Origin: Escarpia spicata
Lineage: Eukaryota > Annelida > Polychaeta > Sabellida > Siboglinidae
Assembly (NCBI GenBank): GCA_963995525.1
Contig: OZ023207.1
Coordinates: forward strand, 4,858,132 to 4,922,131
Direction of reading: 5' to 3'
DNA: 64,000 nucleotides
A program made the position numbers and the translations under genes. Shown here one piece after another: positions 22,953 to 63,153 of the stretch (position 1 is its first letter; the number at the start of each line of letters is the position of its first letter). A model generated the notes under the pieces. It was not told the DNA's origin, did no database searches, and worked only from the letters and a program-made list of their open reading frames with translations.

Positions 22953-23810
22953 CAGAGATGCAATGTCTTAGAATGTTTAAATATGTTGTTAGATGTAATG
23001 CTGATCACCAAAACAATGTTTTGGAACACTGACAGAGACTTGGTGTTTAATGAAACTGTTTACGACGACGTGTGTTGACTTAGCTGCTAGGTGAGAGTTG
23101 TCTGGTGCTGAAAGTCTTCAGACAACTGAATCGCCGTCCTCTTTATGTTTAGTCTGCTTCGATGAAGTGACCTGTGTCTATCAACTGAAAGGAAAACACA
23201 TGGCACAGTCATGTATTTGTTGCCATCTAACGTACGTAATCAGCAAAGCATTACACATGCATCATAACCATTTGCAATCTGACAGAGCACACGGACATGA
23301 AAATGTAATAAAATTATGCACTGTCTGATACACACATTATATTACAAGACACACTGTCGACAACAGAACTGGTGAAAAAAAGGAAAAACCTTCAAAATAT
23401 ATAAAGTTATGTTTATGTATTACTGCCCTACTTCAAAATAAGAACTGTTACAGTATTTTTGTAAGTATGCCCTTATATATCCACATGTCTAGTTTATAGT
23501 CAATGTTATAAAAATTGTGGATCTATGTTTGAAGGGGCGGGTGTGACTGTGGCCTGTGGGGTGAAAAATTAATAGGTCGGGCCTGGGACAAACATCAGCG
23601 TGCCTAGGACAAGAACTGGGTGTAATTAAACTATTAATACAATAATAGCAAGCACAGGGGGTTTCGCATGAGCCCTTGTAAGTTGTGTGAAACCCTGTCT
23701 CTAGTTTTGGCCCTAACCTAATTATGCTGCCCTAGCGCCAACGCCAACGGCCACCCCTGACTAACTTCACTAAGTCTAAGCCTAGGCTAAGGCCCAAGCC
23801 GCTCACTCAC
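22953..23810. other. Upstream region or first intron of the zinc-finger gene
   Basis: No second coding exon is supported. A plus-strand frame at 23,098-23,328 contains several Cys and His residues (CLVCFDE, CICCHLTY) but has no splice context, so I do not call it a gene. GC content rises from about 23,700. Confidence 0.4.
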
Positions 23811-24050
23811 CTTTTCACTTTAGGACTGCGACAACTGCGACAAAAAAACTCTGATCAGCACGTTCACAAACAAATGCTCGAACAAATGCATTCACAATAC
23901 ATACTTTTTTGTTACGAACAGATAAGTATTTATTACAAAATAAAGTGTTTTATGACCGCGCACAAAACGTTTGAGCACTAGCGGAATTGACCCGCTGAAC
24001 TCTCCCGACCCGTTAGCGACCCCTCGCGGCAATTTGTTTCTGTAATATTC
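23811..24050 (-). promoter_or_regulatory. Possible 5-prime exon and promoter of the zinc-finger gene
   Basis: On the minus strand a strong donor AAAAG/GTGAGTGAG lies at 23,811/23,810. The sequence just upstream (CTCGCGGCAATTTG region on the plus strand, 23,990-24,050) is richer in CpG than its neighbours. This fits a noncoding first exon transcribed leftward into the gene at 22,952. The start site itself is not visible. Confidence 0.4.
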
Positions 24051-24254
24051 GCCCCTATATAAATGGCTACAGGTCAAAACGGCGACAAAAAAAATGGCGA
24101 CAGATTCAAAACGGCGACAGACCAAAACAGCAAAATATCCAAAACAAGCAAGCAAGAGAAAAGATCTAGGAAAAAAACCCTATCAAAAGAAACTATACGA
24201 AAGATTGCTTACAAACAAATTATAGAAAATACAGAAACACAGGAAATATAGAAT

Positions 24255-24700
24255 ACTATAACAAGGACATAGATATGCTTGAAAGAGTACAGAGGAGAGC
24301 GACTAAAATGATACCAAAACTGAGGAATCTTAATTATGAAAAACGCCTAATAGAGTGTGGTTTAACAACACTAGAGACCAAGAGATTGAGAGGAAATATT
24401 GATAGAAATATTTTTTCTCAGTTAAGAAAAATAAAACGACTAGAGGACATGAAGTCACATTAGTAAAGGAGCAGTGTAGATTAGATATAAGAAAGTTCTC
24501 ATTTCCACAAAGGACTGTAAATGAATGGAACATATTATCTGCTGATTGTGTTGGTGCTAGTAGCCTGAACATGTTTAAAAATAAAATCGACACATACCTC
24601 AGAAGGGCGGGATACACACGTATATAAAAGGGTTGGACTCTCGATAAGCCAAAGGGCGTCCTTGTCCACCTGCCACCTAGAGTTAATTCTCTGTGTGACA
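24255..24700 (+). mobile_element. LINE fragment: 3-prime end of ORF2
   Basis: It reads NKDIDMLERVQRRATKMIPK, then LIECGLTTLETKRLRGN, then after a frame shift RKFSFPQRTVNEWN and MFKNKIDTYLRRAGYT. These are standard C-terminal blocks of a CR1-like or related non-LTR reverse transcriptase. It starts abruptly at the block that should follow the RT piece found downstream at 24,740-26,060. Confidence 0.75.
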
Positions 24701-24739
24701 ATCTTGTTAAAACTTGTTAAACTACAAAGAGACCCTTAA

Positions 24740-26060
24740 TTAACTTAGCTATACAACCGAAATTAGAAAATCCAAACGATCTATTGAACAAAAATTAGCG
24801 AATTATATTAAAAAAAGATAGCAAGAGTTTCTACGCTTATGTAAGGAGTAAACAGAAGGTTCGAGATAAAGTGGGACCATTAGAAAATAGCACAGGAAAC
24901 GTACTATCTGATGGGTTTCAAATGGCAGAGGCCCTGAACGAGTATTTCAGCTCAGTGTTTACCACAGAAGATATAAGTTCACTGCCATTACCAGTTACTA
25001 AATTTGTGGGGATGGATCAACTCAATTAGGGCAGTTGTTTGTTACTCGTGAAATTATATCAAATTAACTTCAGATGATGAAAGAAAACAAATCACCTGGA
25101 GTTGGCGGGATACCACCAAAACTGCTTAAGGAAATTGTAAAACAAATCAGTACACCACTTGCTATAGTCTTTAACTTGTCATTGAAAAAGGGAATCGTTC
25201 CACTAGAATGGAAAGAAGCAAACATTACACCATTATTTAAAAGGGGATTGAGGAGCAATTAAGACAGAGAACATTACAGACCAGTGAGTTTAACATGAGT
25301 TTTATGCAAATTACTAGAAACGGCTATTAAAGACCACATGATGGAATTCCTTGTAAAACACAAATTAATAAATGAATCTGAACATGGGTTCCTAAAAGCT
25401 AGCTCTTGCCTAATCAATCTCTTATTTTGTTAGAAGAAATTATAAAGTGGGTAAATGATGGGTCACCAGTGGAGGTTGTCTACTTAGATTTTCAGAAAGC
25501 ATTTCATAAAGTGCCACATCAAAGATTGTTATTTAAACTAAAAGCCCATGGCAGAAGGGATAGTGTGACTAGTTGGATACAAACACGGTTGACAGACAGA
25601 AGACAGAGAGTAATAGTAGATTTCAAACTGGAAACCAGTTTTGAGTGGCGTGCCACCTGTGTCGGTGTTGGGACTTATTTTATTCTGGATAAATAGAAAT
25701 GATTTGGATGATGATGTATCAAGCAAAGTACTGAAAATAGCAGACGATACAAACGTGTTCAGAACAGTTAAAGCAGATGCAGATAAACACACTTTACAGG
25801 ATGATCTAGCCAAATTGGTCAAATGGTCTGAAAAATGGCAAATGTTTTTCAATTTTGGGAAGTTTAAATGCATCCACACATGACATGGAAATGTGAACAA
25901 AGAATACATAATGGGGGATACTATATTAGGTAAAACTATCAAAGAAAAGTACTTAGGAGTAACAATTAATGCTGACATGAAAGTTTGGGAGCAATGTGGA
26001 ATTTATGCTTCAAAGGATAACCAAGTATCTGGACTAATTATTATACGTCCATGTACAAAC
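24740..26060 (+). mobile_element. LINE fragment: reverse transcriptase core, decayed
   Basis: In order on the plus strand: KDSKSFYAYVRSKQKVRDK, LNEYFSSVFT, SPGVGGIPPKLLKEIV (25,080-25,130), YLDFQKAFHKVPHQRLLFKL (25,475), SGVPPVSVLGLILF (25,641), KIADDTNVF (25,733) where the usual Y-A-D-D reads I-A-D-D, WSEKWQMFFN, and finally AASK-like GNQV. Stops at about 25,262 and 25,690 and shifts between blocks show it is dead. Its end joins logically to the start of the fragment at 24,255. Confidence 0.8.
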
Positions 26061-26201
26061 AGTTAAACGTATACGATAAGCATTAAACAATATAAAATAA
26101 ATAAGTGAGTTAAAATGTAATAAATAATTTTTAAATAATCATAATAATTACTTAATATATGGGTAAGTGCACTTGATTAAGTCCACTTGGTCATATTACA
26201 G

Positions 26202-26396
26202 AAACGCTACTCTAAGAAGGAGTGTTTTAAGAAGTGCTTTGAACTGTATCTTTGCCATCCTGAGACAGTCAAAGACGCCGATCTTAGTGGCCGATTCGGT
26301 TGACGTCGATTTAGTAACTACGCGAGATAACTCGGTGCCCGGTCATGCATCACAGAGTACACAAACACAAGCACTTTATATGCCGGGTGCACACAG
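26202..26396 (+). CDS. Putative plus-strand exon
   Basis: The segment has a strong CATATTACAG acceptor and a strong CACACAG/GTAAGT donor. One frame (entry one base, exit two bases) is open throughout and reads LRRSVLRSALNCIFAILRQ, then VDVDLVTTRDNSVPG. I do not recognise it. A second frame is open for 33 residues from the acceptor (KRYSKKECFKKCFELYLC). No partner exon was found on this strand, so it could be an isolated look-alike. Confidence 0.3.
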
Positions 26397-26799
26397 GTAA
26401 GTAACCACTGGAGGTGCTGCAGCATTGGAGTGACGTGGTCATACTTCCTGGGATAAGACCACATTTAATTTTTACATAGTCATAAGCGGCCATTATAACG
26501 TTTCCTTCATTTCATGCAAAATTTGTAAAACGATTTTCTTGAAAATTTCATAGCATATTTAACCTCCATTAACACAAGTGCTGTAGAAAACACGTGAAAT
26601 TCTCTTTCCTCATTCTTCAGAAAAATCCACCCAAACCTGACACCCCTCAATTTCACCCCAATCTGGTGACGGATTTTGAAATATTGATGTGTTCTTCAAA
26701 GTAGCCACAACGCGAATACGCGAGCGACTAGAGTATATTTATTGCTATCTCGTGAACGATCTAATACAGTAGTACATTCAGTATTCACTGGACTAACAT
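26397..26799. other. Unassigned sequence
   Basis: Nothing recognised. AT-rich, with no coding or repeat structure visible. Confidence 0.4.
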
Positions 26800-27205
26800 G
26801 TGCCACATCAAAGTGCTCGAAAAAATTTACACATCACACCAAAACGGTATTTTCAAAGGCACTCTTTCGGCAGGTAATGGCGAACGAATCCTTAATGTGG
26901 TCTTACCCCTCCTCGTACGGCAGACGAGGCGGGCTGTGCAGTTTTGCACCCGTTGCCTGACGATGTGTCCCTTACTGTCGGTGGCATCTTTCGTCAGTTG
27001 CTTCATTCCGCGGTCGCCGAGTCGGAAAAGCGTCGTACGTCCGGTTCTGTTGGAATGTCCATGTGAAAGTTCAAATCGCCAGTGATAATAATATCATGCG
27101 TATCCAGCAATATTTCATCTAAATACGCAGACCACTGGTCGAAGAAAACGGTGCTTGTATAAACCGTTTCGCTTCGATGGCGGCGGACGACACACGACAC
27201 ACAAC
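26800..27205 (-). mobile_element. Internally deleted LINE
   Basis: Reading leftward on the minus strand, 27,200-27,003 encodes a piece of an EEP endonuclease (FFDQWSAYLDEILLDTHDII then TGDLNFHMDIP). The GDLNFH motif is the family's GDFN-H signature. Then 26,985-26,850 gives RVQNCTARLVCRTRR and PLPAERVPLKI, which belong far downstream at the ORF2 C-terminus. The entire reverse transcriptase between them is missing. Confidence 0.65.
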
Positions 27206-27269
27206 CTGAAGGTGACATTACGTGTATACATGTATTTTTGGTGAATAAAGAGGAAGGCTTAAAAATGCA

Positions 27270-27670
27270 TCGTGAAAATGTACGGGAACAGGAAATAGGG
27301 TTATGGGAAGGTCGAGAAACTGTACTGTAACCGGAAGTAGGGTTTTGGGAATGTCGTAGACCTGCAAGGTAACCGGAAGTGCGGTAATGGGAAGGTCGTT
27401 GACCTGTACGGTGAGCGGAAGTAGGGTTAAAATGCATCGTGAAGCTGTACGGTAACCGGAAGTAGGGTTAAAAGACATCGTGAAGCTGTACAGTAACCGG
27501 AAGTAGGCTTAAAAATACACCGTAAACACGTACGGTAACCGGAATTAGGATTAAAAAACACAGTGAAGCTGTACGGTAACCGGAATTAGGTTGATGGGAA
27601 GGTCGTAGACCTGTATGGTAACAGGAAGTAGGGTGATGGGAAGGTCGCAGACCTGTACGATAACCAGAAA
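27270..27670. repeat. 42-bp minisatellite with two unit types
   Basis: The phrase AACCGGAAGTAGGGTTA recurs at 27,331, 27,373, 27,415, 27,456, 27,497, 27,539, 27,580, 27,622 and 27,664, spaced 41-42 bp. The other half of each unit is either ATGGGAAGGTCGTAGACCTG (type 1) or AAATGCATCGTGAAGCTG (type 2). The order is roughly three type 1, four type 2, two type 1. The minus strand stays open across part of it with a 14-residue period, which is a product of 42 being divisible by three. Confidence 0.88.
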
Positions 27671-28754
27671 TGACATAATTTGACCTATTGTTTTAGTTCA
27701 CTACCTATTCGTTAGGATTTGACCAATTTTTTAGTTCTAAATGTGTACGCCAAGCGGCGCTATACCCGAAAAATGATTCATCACTTATCCGACATAACAA
27801 AAGACACCATTGTACAAGCACAATGAGCAATTTAATAACGTGACTTGACCAAATTTGGATCTAGTTATTTAGTTCACCAACTATCCACCAGGGGCGCTAC
27901 TTGACCTTGATCTTTTTGCCAGGGGCGCCATTTGACCTTTGACCTTGATATTTTGACCTTTAACCTAGAAATGACGTCATTTTATTTTGCTTCGACGCAT
28001 AACTCATTCCATGTCACGATTTCAACCTACAATATTACTACCATGTATTACAGATTTTGAGAGCTAGCAAAGATGTTGTCGTTATGTGCATCTGAGCAGG
28101 GTTTCCAATAATTTAGGCGCAAAATCAGTTAACTTTGTATTATTATTATTATGTTGAGGCGCTGTAACGTTTGCCCTTCCAACTGGGTATCCAGCGTGTC
28201 GCTACAATAAAATTTTCAGTTGAAAAGAGATTAAGACTGACGATGCTTTCAATGTCAAAAACAATGGAAACACCATGGACATTTTTTTCAACAATTAATT
28301 GCATGATTAATTAATATATCCTGACATCCATCCCAAGTCTACGTACAACTCTAGTATGTGTATATCCAACGCGTCCACGAAACATTTGTTCCGGATCCAC
28401 GGCATTTTATACATTTTTCTAAATATATTATTTAGTATACACAATATTATATAACGAAACAAGAATATATGATATTAATGTAATGTATTAAGCTCACTTG
28501 ATTAAAATATACAGTAGACGGCAAGTGCTGCAAAATAAACTGTCCTGTTACAATGCCTCTCCCATATATGTATATGCACGTTTACATCCTCACATTTTAG
28601 ATCATAGCAGTGATAGTCTTAACGGCCGCTTCACATTAAACTATAATCGGCATTCCATTCAGCCAGACACAAGCACGTCGTATTTATCTTTACTTCCTTT
28701 CGCGTTCCCACTCAATAAATACGACCCCGAGCAATAACCCCATCTTGAGACTAA
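27671..28754. other. Downstream flank of gene A
   Basis: No supported gene. The sequence holds many TGACCT/TTGACC words between 27,675 and 27,965, a perfect DR1 and a CRE (listed next), and AT-rich DNA from 28,100. The 3-prime untranslated region of gene A should begin at 28,754 and run leftward. I found no clear AATAAA close to the stop codon. Confidence 0.45.
27933..27979. promoter_or_regulatory. DR1 nuclear-receptor-like site and full CRE
   Basis: TGACCTTTGACCT at 27,933-27,945 is two perfect half-sites in direct orientation with one base between them (AGGTCA-type DR1). The palindrome TGACGTCA lies at 27,972-27,979. Both match known binding sites (RXR/HNF4-type receptors, CREB). Function is not shown. 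They lie about 0.8 kb beyond the 3-prime end of gene A and may simply sit in an old repeat. Confidence 0.35.
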
Positions 28755-57234
<28,480 letters not shown>

Positions 57235-57425
57235 CTGCAGGTGAAAGAGAGCCGCGAGCCACGGTATAATCTCGTTATAGGTACACACATCATAGACTTA
57301 CCAACATATGAATACACGTCAAAGTACAATCTCGTTGTAGTCTTACCGACCGACGAATACCCGTCAAAATACAATCTCGTCATAGGAACGCCCGTCATAG
57401 AACACACGACACATTACAAACATGT

Positions 57426-57714
<289 letters not shown>

Positions 57715-57853
57715 GTATGTTGGTAAGACTACGGAGGATGTACCTATGACTTGGTTGTACTATGACGTGTTCATGTTTCGGTAAGACTGACGGGAGTACC
57801 TAAGTCGAAGATGCACTATGACGTGTGTTCTTGTAACTGTAAGATTATGACGA

Positions 57854-57968
57854 TTGTACCCATGACGACGTTGTACAGTGATGTGATATATATATATATA
57901 TATATATACCAGTCATATTATTACAAAAGAAAAATACACATCACTGTACAACGTCGTCATGGGTGCAA
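57854..57968. repeat. Inverted repeat with 32-bp arms around a (TA)n loop
   Basis: TTGTACCCATGACGACGTTG to ACAGTGATGTG at 57,854-57,885 pairs with 57,937-57,968 with one mismatch. The 51-base loop contains (TA)n. Confidence 0.93.
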
Positions 57969-57969
57969 T

Positions 57970-58300
57970 CGAAAACACATCATAGTATTACAGAAGAAAA
58001 CACACCATACTAATACAGAGAGAAAAATACATAGCATTACCTTACACACAAACACACGTCATAGCCTCCCAGAAGAAGACGTATCAAAGCATTACCAGCA
58101 TAGAAGAACAAACATCATAGTAGTATCCTCTAAGACGAACACACATCATAGTATTACCCTCCCAAACGAACACAAAGCATAGTATTACCCGCATAGAAGA
58201 ACACACCTCATAGTAATATCCCGTCAAACGAACACACATCATAGTATTACCCTCCCAAACGAACACTTAGCATAGTATTATCCATCCATATCATAATACT
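57970..58300. repeat. Decayed 31-32 bp tandem repeat
   Basis: CATCATAGTATTACCCTCCC and AAACGAACACA recur about nine times with decay. Confidence 0.8.
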
Positions 58301-59109
58301 GTCAACACAGACAATCACACATAATTATTCACCCCCACACACTCACGCACGCACGTACGCACGCACACACACACATACTTTATTGCATTTTATCATTAAC
58401 CCCCCTTCACACACGCGCGCGCACGCACGCACCCATACACGCACTAAAAACCACAAACAGACGTCGTGCTGACAGGCGTCTCTATATATCCCACGTTGTT
58501 AAAGGAAACAAAATGGAAACATGTGTGCCTATAAACCTAAAGCGTTAATACAATCTAATTACTTGCAACTACAACCAACAGTATCACGTCTGTGATTCTC
58601 GGAATACTTATTTTCAAAGTGGGAGGTTCTTGCATAATTTGATAAACGTTAATTATGTGTCACGTTATCTGAACTAGTTCGTTGTGTTGCATCGCTCGTA
58701 CTATTGCTTGCAATTTCACGAGTAATCGCAGTGGACTTTGTGTGAAGTTGGTCGACGTGAACGTGATGAATCGTACATGATACCGTTGACTACTTATTTT
58801 GTACGTTATGCCAATTGGAACTGTGAATGTGTGATATTTTCAATGCTCGCACACACCTGTTAGCAACTACAGACAACTGCCTGACGACAGCGGGATTCCC
58901 GTCTGAGCGATTGACTCTTTTGTTGTTGTGCCTACAACACTGTATATTGTCCGCGTGTCACCACACATGACTATCCGGCTGTTCACCGAAGTGAATCGAG
59001 GTGATCACCGAAGCATGTCTTCTTGCCCGTCTAGCAAAACAGACGGTTCTAGGCATTTATCCTAATCACAAAGTCATCAAGCAACATGGCGTGCCCAGAA
59101 CTCCGAAAC
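58301..59109. other. Intergenic or upstream intron of gene A
   Basis: Mixed CA/CG-rich words lie at 58,330-58,445. No supported exon on either strand. Confidence 0.4.
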
Positions 59110-59850
59110 AGGACAAATTTTAGATGGACGAAATCCACAGTTCTCTTGAATTTGTATGCAACTCCATCGACAATATTAAGAAGCAGACCACCGCGACTGA
59201 TGAGCGTATCACCGGGCTGCTGGAGATCATCGAGGCAAAAGAAGAACGCATATCAAAGTTGGAGGCACAAGTAAACGATCTGGAGCAAAATTCGAAAAAA
59301 GAACGTGATAATCACAGGCCTGAATATTCAAAAGTATGCCTCGACTACCACCACCACGAAGAAACCAAGCACGCGGAGCTCGACATCGACCGCCACCGAG
59401 GAAACGCCGACCGTCTCTGAGAGTTCCACGATGAGAACGAACTTAGTTAACTTCGCCAGACAGAAGTTGAACGTCACGGTCGAACCGTACGACATCACCG
59501 CGATCCACGACCTTCCGCCGCGGCGTGATGGTAAACGTCCCATCATCGTTCAGTTTCATTCGGCTGACAAGAAAGCCGAGCTAATGATCAAACGAGGCGC
59601 GTTGAGGGGAACGGACATTTATTTGAATGGCCACCTCTCAACGCACAACACCGAGCTCTTTCATCAAGCGCAAAAACTGAAGCGCGACCGGAAGGTCCGG
59701 CGCGTGGATATAAAACTGCAGCGTCTTCACCAAGGTTCGAGAGGACGGCTAACGACTGAAAGTGAAAACTCTCGCAGATCATGCGAAAGTTTGAACTCTG
59801 TAATGTTCATATTGACCATGGCTGGTGTAGATCTCACATGCTCCACGTAC
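59110..59850 (+). mobile_element. LINE ORF1-like fragment
   Basis: The plus strand reads MDEIHSSLEFVCNSIDNIKK, then a coiled coil (ITGLLEIIEAKEERISKLEA, QVNDLEQNSKKERDN), then after a shift near 59,305 an RRM-like core: VIITGLNIQKYA, LVNFARQKLNVTVEPYDITA, IHDLPPRRDGKRPIIVQFHS, LMIKRGALRGTDIYLNGHLS. A second shift and a stop follow near 59,715. The order coiled coil then RNA-binding core is that of ORF1 proteins of several non-LTR clades. Confidence 0.7.
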
Positions 59851-60355
59851 CCTACTCTAGTTCACTGGATATATATTAGTACAGTCGGAAGGTATGCCCC
59901 CCATGCACCCATGGGATTTCTAAATGAAAGTTACTTTTTTTGCAAACCTGAAGGTGTCTAGTAAAGAGATTTGGATATTCCCATTTCCAAATAATGTCCG
60001 AAGGGGGGTCCGTTTGGCGGCCATATTGGATTTTGTCACGCGCGACTCGTAAAATCAAGGATACCCATAATTGTTTAATCATTCATCGTACAAAGATAAA
60101 TGAACACACTTTTTGTTGTATAATTATGGCATGAGGAATCGCTTGAGATGGTTATTTTGACGATTCAACGAGATTTATTGCCACAAAATGCACATAATAC
60201 CTGAAATCGAGTCAAATACTAAGTTAAGGATAGATGATTGCGCATAAGCACTGATTCAACATTATATGCCACTACTAGACAGAAAATGGGTTAATTGTGA
60301 GTCCAAGAAGGAAGAAAAGAAACTACACAAAAATTACCCACTACGATCAGTATCT

Positions 60356-60899
60356 ACATCAACTCAACAAGAACACGAACAAGAATAAGAAGTGTATTTT
60401 GACCCCAAAATATAACACATATTCATACAATAAACACATCAGGTATATACAATTACACAAACAAAATATATCTGCATACATAATAATGTGTGTATGTACC
60501 ATTTTTTAAAACCAGTATAGTAATTAATTAACAGAAAATCACCTTTTAGTTGTATGATAAATAAGGGGTCAGTGGCTCCGATTAAGACATATTGTCGCTA
60601 TCATAGGAGCCACCGCAGTTATAACTTCTATTTTTTTAATATATGATGGCCTTTCAAGTTATGTGTATGTCTAAATTATATAATTTAAATGTGAATTATA
60701 TGTGGCAGTAAATGTTCTTTATAGCGATTGATATAATCAAAACTGTGTATGTACTTGATTACAAAAATGTTCGTCCATTTGTTAACAATTTACATTACAT
60801 GTTTTGGTTACACGAATAACAATTTAACAGTGTACATGTAGCTTTGTATTTTTTCAGGAGAAAGTTTTAATGTAAATTGCAAAGCAGGCTATGAGTATA
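60356..60899. other. AT-rich interior of T4
   Basis: Nothing coding. A short inverted pair around GTGGCTCCGATTAAGACATA and TCATAGGAGCCAC lies at 60,572-60,614. Confidence 0.5.
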
Positions 60900-61795
60900 T
60901 ATATTTTATTTCACTATTTCAGGAGTGTCGTTTATAATGTATGGCAAGTTATATTTAAGACATTGTTTTGCAAATTCATGTTTAGTTTTGGCAGTATGTA
61001 TATTTTTAGATTTCCGAGTGTTATGGTGGTATATATTAACATTTGGTGTAATCTGCCAGTTTAATAAGTAAACAGGTAGATTTTTGTGAGCGTATTTCAA
61101 GTAAAATTTTACTTGTAATTTTAATTGATCTTCTATTTTTAACAAATTAAGTTGTTTAAAAAGTGGCTCTGTGTGATAATTGTATCCACTTGACGTTATT
61201 ATACGAACAGCTTTTTTTTCTGAATTTTCATCAATCTGTTTCATGCCATAATGCAATAGTTTATATGTGATAATATTAACGATTGATATATAAAAAAATT
61301 ATTTCTAAAGTAATACTTGTTTTAGCCTATTTAACATGCCAATAATCTTTGTACATTTATTATACATTTTGTCTGTATGTCTTTTCCAATTTAAATTTGA
61401 ATCCAGGGTTAACCCTAGGAAATTAAATTGATCCATTTTTTCAATATAATTATGTTCTATCTATTTTTAGTGTAAGGGGTTGTGTACCTTTATTGGGGAC
61501 ATGAAAAATCATGTATTTAGATTTAGTTTTATTTAGTGATAGTTTATTTATACTTAGCCACTCAACAACTTTGGAGAGTTCACTGTTTATTAAATATTTC
61601 ATTGTGTTGTATTGTATATTATTACTTAAAGATGTTATAGTAGTAAATGACGTGGTGTCATCTGCATACATTATAAACTTAAATATGTTGCTAGCTTGTG
61701 AGAAGTCATTTATATATATAATAAATAACAATGGCCCAAGGATTGAACCTTGTGGGACACCAACTGCTATTGGAAGTACTATCTACCCATAACTT
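60900..61795 (-). mobile_element. LINE fragment nested in T4
   Basis: On the minus strand it begins at the RT block GVPQGSILGPLLFIIYINDF, continues FKFIMYADDTTSFTTI, VVEWLSINKLSLNKTKSKYM, and after a gap KKAVRIITSSGYNYHTEPLF, KQLNLLKIEDQLKLQVKFYL. The active-site YADD is intact but stops and shifts occur near 61,450 and 61,260. It is truncated at its 5-prime end, as usual for LINE inserts. Its family looks the same as the RT at the right edge of the window. Confidence 0.8.
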
Positions 61796-61810
61796 ACACT
61801 CGACACTACA

Positions 61811-63153
61811 CACTAATCATTATCATCGCCAAAAAGCAGCTCATCATAGTCAATCTCCTGATCATATTCCTCTTCCCCCTCCTCGGCAGCTTTCTCATTT
61901 TCTGATCTATTTCCTCAACGTTGCTATGTCTGGAGAGGCAGAGGTTGGAGAGAAGTGTGAGAAGACGAGATGCCTCGTGCTGTCTATTTGCCAGGACCTC
62001 TGCCGTGCGGTGACGAAGGGTGAGTGGAAGCTGCCGAAACACATCCTCCTCTGTTGCACAGTTCGGCACCCGTACCGCAGCAAGGAGCTGACCTCCATCC
62101 TTAACAGACTCGACCACTCTGACTCCTACGACTTCGGCCTGGAACTCGAGACGGTCATGGTGTCAATGAGGTGTCGACCTATCTGACTCCTCCGATTATC
62201 AGAGGGGAAGGTAACGACGTGTTCCATCTCGAATAGGATAACCTAAACAAAATCACTACGAATGTCCATGGCCCCAATGTCGTGAATAGTGCAGGCGGCA
62301 TCATGATTCACGAGGTGAAACCTGGCTTCGATAGCATGCATGAGCGGGGCTTGCCGCTCAATGACCTGGCTAAGAGTCGGTCACTCAAGGTGGATACCCC
62401 AGAAACCCTCCCTCCTCTGCATATTTACAATCGAGTAGGAGCCAAATACCCAGATGGAGCCGTGTACACGGCTCCTGCGGAGAACGACAAGGTGTACGAA
62501 GCGAGTTTGATGGAGTACCGTGTTGGTTCTTGGTGCGGATGACGGGGAGCAGTGGGAAGCAGCCGGTCCCTGCATTTGGTGGATTCATCTCCGCCACTGG
62601 AACGAAGCCCGCCAGGAATTCGACCATTGATTATTTTTCACCGAGTACTCCGTCATCCAGGAGCTACTGAGACGGTCTGAAGAAGCCACCTCCGAGGTCG
62701 GACGTCCTCGACACGTTCGACCTCGGAGAGTGAATGAAGGCCCTCCCCTTCATATGGAAAGAGAGAAGTACAAGTCGCACGTAGCCACCCCTGGGCAGTT
62801 CTACATTGTGATGAATTACATGGGCATGGTGATTGGGCTATAAGTTCAGGGGCTGGGGCTACGCTGAGATTATCCTTGAGGCTAGCCTCGTCACCAGAGG
62901 CTGCCTGAACATCTAGTATCCTCAGCGGGAAGGCTTATGGCAATGCGCTATTCTGTCTGAAGACTGTCTGTAAGGCGATGGAGCGGCTACTGGTGGATAA
63001 GTTTGAACAGGACGAAAAAGTCCATGTAGACAACCATGTGGCCCTCTTCAACCTGGTTAAGTCCTGCAGCAGAGATAACTTCGACCTCGCTCTCCAGGAC
63101 CCCTCAACTCCACATCCGCTCATGCCCAGACTTCTTGGCGATGATGATGATTA
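61811..63153 (+). pseudogene. Broken gene of transposon T4
   Basis: Pieces on the plus strand: 61,927-62,184 (CEKTRCLVLSICQDLCRAVT, PKHILLCCTVRHPYRSKELT, SILNRLDHSDSYDFGLELET); 62,240-62,540 (NKITTNVHGPNVVNSAGGIM, then PDGAVYTAPAENDKVYEASL); 62,930-63,153 (AYGNALFCLKTVCKAMERLL, VDKFEQDEKVHVDNHVALFN, LVKSCSRDNFDLALQDPST, LGDDDD, stop). Blocks of the form S-K---ILNR-GHS-SYD--LE-E, DN---------N--GGI and KTV-EAMERLL are, from memory, shared by a large set of transposon proteins in molluscs and cnidarians, sometimes labelled tesmin-like. Stops at 62,185 and 62,541 and shifts break it. Confidence 0.55.

Noticed and set aside
23098..23328. A Cys/His-rich plus-strand frame that might be a zinc finger
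   Set aside because: The spacing does not fit any finger class I know, and there is no start or splice support.
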